Source of the DNA: Larus michahellis
Taxonomy: Eukaryota; Chordata; Aves; Charadriiformes; Laridae
Direction of reading: 5' to 3'
DNA length: 64,000 nucleotides
Assembly (NCBI RefSeq): GCF_964199755.1
Contig: NC_133897.1
Coordinates: forward strand, 12,612,992 to 12,676,991
The translations under genes were made by a program, and so were the position numbers. This document shows positions 36,718 through 64,000 of this stretch, piece after piece. Each line of letters starts with the position of its first letter. The first letter of the stretch is position 1. A model generated the notes under the pieces. The model did not search any database and was not told the origin of the DNA. It saw nothing but the letters and a program-made list of their open reading frames with translations.

Positions 36718-37417
36718 GTGAGTGCGGGGGCTCGGGGCGCCCCGCTCCCCTCAGCGGGGCGCAGACCCTCCGCCATCTTCCCGCCCGGTGAGACACCCCC
36801 CCACACTCCCAGCCGGCCGCCGACGGCGGCAGCGGCTCCCCCGAGGAGCTGCGGGCGCAGGGGGAGCCGCGGGGCCGGGCAGGGCCGGGGGTGGCGGGGA
36901 AAGCGCGGGCGGCGGGCACGGTGCCGGGCCCGGTGGCGGGCCCGCGGCGTGCGGCGGAGCTCCCGCCTCGGCACCCTCTGCCCGCCCGTCGTGCTCCGGC
37001 GTGTTTCCGCGTGAAATGACTTGCGCATTTTTTCTTAAAAAACGAAATAACCGAAAATAAGCCCTTCTTCCTCTTCTCCTATGTGGTGGTCTTTATTTTA
37101 TATTTTTTTTTTAAGATTTTTTTTAACACGTCCAGCCCCAGGCTGTAGGGGTGGCTCCAGGTCTGCAGGCAGGGAAGGCGAGGTGCCAGCTGAGGAGACC
37201 CTGCTCGCGAACTTTGTTTATGTGCGGCTGCATGTCCTCAGGACGAGCCAGGCTTGGCACCTCCTTAGTCTGCAGGTTGAGTTCAGGTCCTCTGACACAC
37301 GTACGAATGGAGTAAAAATGAAACACCCAAATTCCCTGAAGCGGGGCACAGACGCATGAGGAAGTGAGGTGCTGTTTGTGGTGGGGCAGGGTAGATCTGG
37401 CCGTGGGCAGCCGGGGG

Positions 37418-37468
37418 ATCATAGAATTGTCTAGGTTGGAAGGGGCCTGTCAGCTCATCGAGTCCAAA
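37418..37468 (-). mobile_element. CR1 3'-end scrap, inverted
   Basis: GATCATAGAATTGTCTAGGT and the following bases match the inverted last ~50 bp of CR1 (tail plus the ACCTTGGAC-type 3' UTR end). It lies just inside WDR37 intron 1. Confidence 0.7.
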
Positions 37469-40400
37469 AGATGTCACCTCAAGTCATAGAGATGACTTAG
37501 AACCTTCTGAGACGGGTAAACGTTATGTCTATAAAGAGCCATTTGCAGTATTTGTCTCTTTTCCTGAGCTAAAGAAGGTGAAAACAGATTTGAGGGAAGA
37601 ATTAATATGCTTAATGTAACCAGAGGTTGAGCATGTTAGGTTCCAGTTGTAGAAGGGAATTAAGTAAAAAGATTGCGCTTATGCAAAGACAAGGAAAACT
37701 TTTTCAAGTTAAGCCTTGAACCGTTGTTTAAGGAAATCTTGGTGTTTGCAAGAAAAGAGAAACTTCTGTGTTTTCATCCCTCTTGTTAAATCTTCCAGCT
37801 TGTCAAAATTTGTTTCATTATAGCGTTTTAAAGTATGCTTTCTGTAACAGTAATTTGTGGAAGATTTACGTAAAGAACTGGTGGAACAGCTTCTTTGAAG
37901 TGATTCAGTGTCATTGAGTACACCTTGAAATTATACAAACGGCTATTGTTCAGGCACCCATTTTGCAACATCACAGCAGTGTCTTTCTCCTTAAGCAAAT
38001 TTCTAAAACTGTTTTCCAAGCAAGCCTGCTGTTGGCGTTTCTTATGGGATATTTGCTAAAGTGAGCTGGTAACCTCAAGAATCCTCAAGTATGGTTTCTA
38101 ATGAGTAGTTTAGGTTAGATAAGATCTTGTGTGAGTGTGTCAGCCCTAATGTGTCTTCTTGTAATGACTTTAAATGTAGCTTTGTGTGTTGTGGACTTGG
38201 GCAATTATTTTAACAAAAGGTGCCTGCATCCAACATTTGGGGTTAAGGCCACTGTAATGTGGGTTTGTTTGTTTTTTAATGCCAGTTGTTTATGTGTACG
38301 TTTGTCCCTAAACTAGGTTTATCATGTTAAATCTAAAGGTAACTCTTTCTAAGGTGAGACTGTAATATAGTCATGCTCTTCCACCATCTTTCTTTTAAAT
38401 TTAGGACTTCTTGCAGTCTCTAGTATGGACTGAAATGCTTGATAGGGTGGGTACAGTCATGGCAGAAATATTGTGAGTGTGGTGTCTTAAAGTGTCTTGA
38501 AAGAAGAGCTTACTTCTACAAAATCCAGAAACTGCAAGCGAGAACTAGTATGTGTCAAGTAAGGAGAAATTAAGCACTATTGTATTTTATATGTTTGAGA
38601 TGAGATTGGGATCGTTTTATGTCATGGAGCTAAGTTTTTAAGTCTTGGAGCTAAGACTTGTCTTGTGAGGTGAAGGCCAGGGTGAGGGGCTTGTTCCAGA
38701 GATTACTGTTTCAAACCTCTGCAGGGAGAGTTTGTACTCTGTGCATGACTACTGAGGAACGGACAGGAATCAAGATGGTCTCCTTGCAAACCAGAGTGAT
38801 TTGTTACTTTCTGGTCCTTGAGTAATACCCACTGACTATTTTAAGAATATCTTAGTATTTCAAGATGGAAGGAGTGGGTACTTGCAGTGCCTGTTGGAAG
38901 ATTTGGTAGTTCTCTGTGGTAGGCCATATGAGGAAATGCTTCAAGAATGTGCTGTACAAAGGTTATTTATTGGTGCTTCAGAAAAGCTTGCTAAACGTAT
39001 GATAGCTAGTGTCAAAGTTACTTGGTTTTGTTATATCTTAAGCAGTAAAAGATTCTAATTTACTAGCAAGTAATATATTGCCAAATGAAGAGCAATGACA
39101 TTAGAGGTCACTCTGCTCGCATGAAAGCGTAATAGCAATTTATCTAGTACATTGGAAGTAAGTACCTAAATATTGTTTGTTTAGAGACTAGCACAGTAGG
39201 ATTCTGGCCTCTGACTGTGGTGCAGTGCTTCCTTAAACAAATACCTGGTTAAACTGCCTTTGCTCTTGAACTTCCTTAGGATTTCTCACCCTCAGGTCTT
39301 GTATTTGCATACCTGTGCATACATGTAGACTGCTTTTAAGCTATTAGGGATTTGCTAATACAGGAACAGGAGCTAAAATGTCTGTGAAACAGCTAAGGAA
39401 ATAGAACAGGAAATAGCCTTCAAACATATTTTAGGATTTAACCAGCAGTAAGTAATTTAGCAGGACCTGATGCTGTCTGTGGAACTCCTCAATAAAGTCA
39501 GCTAATTAATACCTGTTAATAAAACAAGGTACAATATATACTCATAGGTAACTAACTAGCGTTAAATGTAAGAACATATTGTACCCTATACCATCTAATC
39601 TAGCCAAAACAGCAAGCATGCTCAGCGAGCTTAGGTGGCACAGATCTCAAAGGAGAGTTTTAGGCTTTCAGGACATCAGCAATTTTACTTAACAGGTCTT
39701 GGTCTGATAATTATTACTAGACCCAGGCAGGTTTCTTTTATATTCTAAATTAAAAAAAAAAATTACCCAAGTTTGGTAATTATTGTTGTTTAATTTTAGT
39801 TAAAATAAGTCTGTATGATTGAGACTATCATTTTCTTGCTTTAGTAGACAGTTTGGCAGGCTGGGTCTGAGCTGCATTTTGGTGTGATTGCAGCATTTGC
39901 TGACATAGTTGAATTAGCAAGATCAAAGCTTGCTAGCAGCAAAACTGGGCTGGCTTATGCTTGGAAGCTGATGTTAGAAGCTTGCTCAGAGTAGTTACTT
40001 ACTAATGTGTTAAAGCTTTTATTGTTGATTTCCAGCTGTATAACATACTTACAGTTCATCGGTGCCACTTCTTTACTATACTTTCTATCAAAAGGAGATT
40101 GTCACCTTTTCAGTGGTTGGATGCTTTCCCCATTTCCTTTTGGTGGAACACCAGTTTTGTTTGAAAGTATGCTGCACTAAATTTAGAAAAAAAAAAAAAA
40201 AAGATGTTTTAATGCTTGAGTGGATTTCATAAGATTTAAGCACACTTATCAGTGGTTCTAGCATCATATGTGATGATCTGGAATGGTTTTGTTTCCTAAA
40301 TATTTATCTTTAGCAGTACAATTAGTCTTACAAAGAAGTCTGTTTAGCCTGATCTTTCTCAGGTGTGCAGTATTCTTGGAGCCTGCACTGAATTAATGGC

Positions 40401-42947
40401 ACTTGAATGTACAGCATCCTTGAAACAAATTGTTCACTGAAGACCTCAAAATGGAAGTTTTACTCCTTTAAATTTGATTTCTTTGCATATTAATAAAGAT
40501 TGTAGTGGCGTACGTTGATACTTAAATTCCCTTAACTCATGAGTAATGCTGTCAAACCGAGTTACATGTAATTAAGAACTTAATAACTATAATCATTCTC
40601 CTGTCTTTCCCCTTTCCTTCCCCGCTTTGTGGAAAAAAACCCCATGTTAATTGGCATCTTTGTATCTTAAGGTTTCAATGTTGCACAGGACAATAATTAC
40701 TATTGTAAAAAGCCTTTGTTTCTTATGTAGTATACACTGAAATTTTGTTCTAAACCAGGTTTGAAAATGAGATACCTGAGACAGTCTTAAGAGGTTTAAG
40801 AGCACACACAAATACAGTAAAATTGTTTCTGTGGTTTTTTTGGTTTAGGCGCGTTTTTTTCTTTTTTCTTTTTTTTAACACAATCCTTTAAATATTAAGT
40901 ATTACTATTGCTAAACTCTAAACAAAATGGAGCAGGGAGATCTTGTGTAAGACACATTGCTGAAACTTCCCGATGCTTTCTCTTTACAGACTTGCGTGTT
41001 GTCTTGAATGAACAAAAAAGGCAATGCAATACTGTAGCCATTCTGTCTGTGCTTTGACACTTCTTAAAACAGATTTTCTCCCTGGCTTCAGCAGTGTGCA
41101 TACCCCAAGAATTCTTTCCTTTCAGCAGTCTGCTTGTTCTGTGTTCAAGAGTAGAAGAAGTAGGCAAGTATAATTAGTTGGTTGCTGCAATGAATTTTTA
41201 AGTCTAGTAAGACCAGTGTGTGCACTGTTGTTTGGTGCCATTTCTCTGTTGTAGCTGAATAAAGCAGTACTTGATTACACATCTGCTCGTTACTGTTACT
41301 CTGATGAAATATTTCCTGTGACTGAATACATAGTAACATCTGCTACAGAAAGGTAGGTGGCAGAACTTTAATTTAACACAATGTAAAATATGCCATGAGT
41401 TTAATTAAACAGTATAACTGAAATACCGAAGTATCTTTGCATTCAGAAAGGAGTAATCACCTGTGGTCTAGATGTTTTCTAGGACATCTTTTTCTTCCCT
41501 ACTTCTGATGATTGACTTTGTCAGAAATTCGTTTGCTATCGTTCTCTTGAGACTTTGACAGGTTATTATGTGAAGAACACTATGCAAATGTAGCATTTTC
41601 CAAAATGATTGAGCAGAATAGCTCAATATGTCTCATAAGCTCACTTTTTAATAACACAGTACTTGTGAACTGACACCCTTAATAAATATAGTTTAGTAAT
41701 ACAACACTCTTCCCCTTTCCTGTTTTTTTTTTCCTTGAAAAGTACTTCTGTTCAGCTTTTTTTACTCTTGATTGCTAATTTTTAGGTTTTGTGAATTCAG
41801 CTTCATTTGGCTCAGGAAACGAGTCCCATACTTCTTGGTGATTTTTCATCCTACTTCTAGAATTACTAAGTAGAAGGAAAGTGAATTTAGTGAATTTATC
41901 TTTTCAGAACCCATGTGTAACACTCAGAAGTTATGATTAACTACATCTGACTAACAATATATAATAGGTCATTTTGAAGCCTTTTTTTCTTACTTCATTT
42001 GTCTGGGATTTGGTGCTTATCCTTGACGTGTGTTGATGTTTTCCCTCACCTCCCCCTTTCCTGTCGTCTGGTGTGTTCTAACTACAAAAGTTTCAAAAAT
42101 GTGAAAGACTTACTGGTTTGTATACTACTGACTGTTTCACTAATCAATATTTAATATGGTTTTCATAGGATATGTAACATGACACTGATATTCTGGACAG
42201 GTAATTTTCATTGTTTGAAAACCTTACATAATAAGGGGAATCAGGTAACTGCTAGAAATGAGCACCTTATTTATTTATTTTTTTAGTATCATATTGCCAA
42301 GGATCTGTTTTGTGAAATCTACTCTTGAAAAACCTGCAGCCTTTTACTGTTACAGTTAGCATCAACATAGTTCTGAAATTGTCAAAGTGAAGTCAATATT
42401 TAAAGGGACACTGTCACGTTTTTAAACTGAATTTACATCCTGAATAAATTATTGCTTGCTTACTGAAAGCCTGTAAGGCTATTTGGTGGAATTCAGAATG
42501 ATATTAAAGGCAGTGAAGCTAGTCCTCTTCGGCTTCTCCTTCCTGTCCTCTGTATGCACATGCCTGCTTGTTGCCTCTTTGGTTTCAGCTTTGCTGTGGC
42601 TGTGTGTACCCTCTGCAGAGCCTGGGGAAGAGCGTGCATGCTTCCTCTCTCCAGAGCAGCGCATGAGTGACGTGGTCACGCTGGGGCATGAGGAGAGCAC
42701 AATTTCTGGCAAGGACACTGGCTGCAGGTGAAGTGCTGCTACCAAATAGATATAACAACAGAGGTGTTTCTTACCTAAATCTCTTCTGTTTGCTTATGAG
42801 CTGTGAAAGTAGAAACTTTTGTGTAGTTAGTGCGAGAATTTCACTATGTAAAAAAGTAATCTCGTGTATTTGACTGTGTCCCTTTAAATTCTATGTGCTA
42901 GAACGTATAGCTGCCAAATCTATGTGTACTGATACTGAGTGGTGCAG

Positions 42948-43699
42948 TTGATTCGCTTGAAGGACGGGATGCCATCCAGAGGGACCTTGACAGGCTTGAG
43001 GAGTGGGCCCATGTGAACCTCATGAAGTTCAGCAAGGCAAAGTGCAAGGTCCCGCACCTTGGGTTGGGGCAATCCCCAATATCGATACAGACTGGAGGAT
43101 GAAGGAATCGAGAGCAGACTGTGGAGAAGGACATGGGGGTACTGGCGGATGAAAAGAATCAGACATGAGGCAGCAATGTACGTTCTCAGCCCAGAAAACC
43201 AGTTGTAACCAATGGTACGAGAGAGACGTGGGCCTGTTAGAGCGGGTCCAGAGGAGGGCCACAAAAATTGTCAGAGGGCTGGAGCACCTCTCCTATGAAG
43301 AAAGACTGAGAGAGTTGGGGTTGTTCAGCCTGGAGAAGAGGTGTCTCTGGGGACACCTTATTGTGTCCTTTCAATACTTACAGGGAGCTTATAAGAAAGG
43401 CAGAGAGAGACTTTTTACCAGGGCTTGTAGTGACAGGACAAGGGGTAATGGTTTTAAACTAAAAGAGGGTAGATTTAGATTGAACCTAAGGAAGAAATTC
43501 TTTACAATGAGGGTGGTGAAACGGTGGCCCAGGTTGCCCAGAGAGGTGGTAGATGCCCCATCCCTGGAAACATTTGAGGTCAGGTCGGACGGGGCTCTGA
43601 GCAACCAGGTCTAGTTGAAGGTGTCCCTGCTCATTGCAGGGGGTTGGACTAGATGACTCTTGAAGGTTCCTTCCAACCCAAACTATTCTGTGATCCTAC
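42948..43699 (+). mobile_element. CR1 LINE fragment, sense in WDR37 intron 1
   Basis: 5'-truncated CR1 on +. It runs from the DGMPSRGTLTG/W-type segment of ORF2 through [24 protein letters not shown] and RFRLNLRKKFF to the 3' UTR and an ATTCTGTGATCCTACG tail. One 149-codon frame (43165–43614) remains open. Residues between AQKTSC and YERDVG are missing compared with the other CR1 copy in this window, so about 60 codons were lost internally. Confidence 0.92.
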
Positions 43700-46104
43700 G
43701 AAGCAATCCAGAAAAGGGTATTTATTGGTGAAGTCCTCTGAAATGAAGTCGGTTGGCAGCAAAGAGCAAATGGAAGTTAACATAGTTAAAACAATGCTTG
43801 GTAAGGCATAAACCATTTTAATATCTTGGTGTATAACTACAGCTCAGGAGACATATTTGACTTAGAATTAGAAATTAGATTTTTCTTTTTTTTTTCCCCC
43901 ACAGCTTAAGTGAAACTTGTTAAATGATTTATGTGATTATATTTAACTGTGTATGTATAGATATAAAACTGTTTAACACATCTATGTGGTACACACAATT
44001 TGGTGCCTCAGGCCTTAAAATGGTAACCCAAACGCTGCAGAAACTGTCAAACTGAAAGCCACTGAAAGAGTGGTTCCGAAGGGAGATAGGAAGGAGGGTG
44101 GAAGAGAGGAGAATATACATGTGTGTGGGATCTGATCATGTTTTGAGAAGAAACAGAAATGTGATGAGCACTGAAAACCTGTTCCTAATTCTTGACCATA
44201 TGTCCAAGAACTGGAAGATACTTAGTGAAGCCCAGAAAATTGGCAGTAACTTGTTTATGGGATGGGCTTTTTTTAGTTTCAGTCCTGTCTTTCTATGGCA
44301 GAGGAATCTAGCCACAGTGAAAAAAGACATCTAGTCAAATAAGAAACTGCCCAATGGTAGTTCTTTCTCTTCTTTCTTCTTTAATTTGTGAATATAGCTA
44401 ATTAGTTACTACTGATTAATCACACATAAAAAGCTCTGATGGGATTAGGTGCAGGGAAGGACTGTGCAGAGTCCAGAGGAAATGAAAAAAGATCATTTCA
44501 GTGCAGTACAAGATACTGGTGCAACCTGAATTTTATTTTAGATTCACTGTGGAATTGGTGTCAGGTTACTGGAACTCGGGTGTTCCAAAAGCTAATTAAA
44601 ATACCAAGTTTTTTTAATGAGAAAATTTGAAGATGGATGGGCATCAAAACCTTAACTAAATCTAGTCTCATTTTGATATAAATTTATATATATTTATATA
44701 TTTTAATGTTTGTGGTATAAAAACCAAAGCAAATTTAAATCTGTTTTTATTCATGGTGCATACTGTGTTTTTAGTAAGATATGCTTTTCCTTGGCTTTAT
44801 GATATGTTAAAAAGCTGAAAATACCATGTCAAAACCACCAACCTGGTTAATGGCTAGTCTTGTTAATAGCGCTGGTGCTCATTCCTAGCTTGAGATCTAG
44901 CGTGTTGGCGGATCTTAAATTGGAAGCGGCCCTGGGTTTGGTTTAAATTTTCTCTGAGCAACTTATTTAAAAGGAAGCTCAGTTGCCTTGTTAGCTTTGC
45001 CAGCTCTGCTCTCCTATTTCTCTGCAAACTATTGCAGCTATTTGAAGTTGAAATTGTTGTTTCAGAAATCATTTATGCTGGAGAATGAATTTTTATTTTG
45101 TTCTCAATGTTCATGATTGAAAAATTTTGAGTAATCAATCCTAAAACATTTGAAATGTTTAATAACTGGTACTCCATGAAACTAATAATAATTTCTGCTG
45201 AATATCAGGTTTAAATTAAAAAAATATCCAGTAATTAATTGTTTGTAAAAATAAGATTTTGACAGTAAAGAACATATTCTCCACGTTTATGAAAGAAATC
45301 AAACATAATTTGATTTTTCTTAAAAGGGGAAAGCAGTAGATCATGCATGGTAATATTAATTGGTGATACTGTCAGGTGTTTTTAGGGATATTAAAGTGCA
45401 TATTTGGCTTTAACAAGCTGACAAAAATTAACAACAACAGCCTGGTACATCAGGTGCACTTGTCACTCTGTTCATTAGATCATGGGCACTTTTACTATCA
45501 AGAAAGTGAAAATGTGAGCCGTCAAAAATGGTGGAAAGTAGTTTTCAGAACTTCTGTTATTAAAATTATTTTCTGCTTATGTTTAAACAATCACATCTGT
45601 TAAATTTTGTGTACTAACACTTGATTTTGCATAGTACACTTTTAACCTGACAGTGTCCCTAAATTATCATGTCTGTTTGCTTTCATTTTCCAGCTGGGTT
45701 TTAATTTTGCATGCATTTCGGTGAAATATAGTATGCATAATAGTTGTTTCCTGGAAGCATTTTGGGGCTGTCTCTGCTAGTGTTCTCCAAAATGAGCGGA
45801 ATTTATTTTTCTTTTGTGAAGGTTTGTTATCTAATGACTACGTAATGCAGAAATGATTCCACTTAATTTACATATATGCGTATGTGTTTTTGAACTTAAT
45901 GTTGTTTGAAGAGTAGCTGTAAGTAATAGGGATCCCTTCTTTTTAATGACAACCCAAACAACTCCAAAATTTAGTAGAACTAAATACTTCTATTGCGAGG
46001 AAAAAAAATTTAAACTCTAGTTAGTTTGGCAGAGCAATTTGTAATGTGTAATGCTTGTCCTTAGTTTATCATAGGAGCCTCTGTGAAGTTGTTTTTTTGA
46101 AGTA

Positions 46105-64000
<17,896 letters not shown>

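Larger units (their letters stand above)
36240..37010. promoter_or_regulatory. CpG island, WDR37 promoter and exon 1
   Basis: Dense CpG/GC sequence with several GC boxes and a palindromic CGCCATGGCG at 36521–36530. It surrounds the non-coding first exon, whose donor is at 36717/36718. Confidence 0.75.
36718..46050 (+). other. WDR37: WDR37 intron 1
   Basis: Roughly 9.3 kb. The only identifiable contents are a CR1 tail scrap (37418–37468), a CR1 copy (42948–43699), an A-rich run at about 40186–40202 and AT microsatellite at 44679–44705. No coding exon was recognised in it. Confidence 0.6.

Noticed and set aside
36224-36919. 231-codon minus-strand open frame in the WDR37 CpG island
   Set aside because: GC-rich DNA lacks stop codons by chance; the composition is Arg/Pro/Gly-rich with no family resemblance, and several frames are open at once.

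Overview
This is vertebrate nuclear DNA, almost certainly from a bird. Genes are split by GT–AG introns, promoters sit in CpG islands, and the only abundant interspersed repeats are CR1-type LINEs, 5'-truncated and ending in ATTCTGTG/ATTCTATG 8-mer tails. I see no operons, ribosome-binding sites, CRISPR arrays, tRNA genes or rRNA genes. The species cannot be fixed from the sequence.

Three protein-coding genes were recognised and their exons assembled by hand. Left to right: (1) about 1–10.1 kb is gene-poor flank. (2) GTPBP4/NOG1 lies on + at 10373–23068: 17 coding exons giving a 631-residue nucleolar GTPase of 60S ribosome assembly, starting in a CpG island. (3) IDI1, isopentenyl-diphosphate isomerase, lies on - at 30846–26130: 5 coding exons giving 279 residues from the exon 1 start or 227 from the exon 2 start. 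It converges on the 3' end of GTPBP4. (4) About 31.3–36.2 kb is intergenic. (5) WDR37 lies on + from a non-coding CpG-island exon ending at 36717. Its coding exons run from 46105 to beyond the window end, with about 248 of roughly 494 residues present.

The order GTPBP4(+) – IDI1(-) – WDR37(+) matches human 10p15.3 as I know it, except that the mammalian IDI2 copy is absent between GTPBP4 and IDI1. The genes do not form a pathway: ribosome assembly, isoprenoid/sterol synthesis and a PACS-binding WD-repeat protein are simply long-standing neighbours.

The observations most worth following are an in-frame GC–AG intron in GTPBP4, a two-start IDI1 with a basic N-terminal extension and a one-mismatch sterol-response-like element upstream, a perfect 25-bp inverted repeat made of two forkhead-type sites in a WDR37 intron, a strong CTCF-like match in another WDR37 intron, and an antisense CR1 in GTPBP4 that still has a 397-codon open frame. 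I found no convincing sign of a wholly new biological system.
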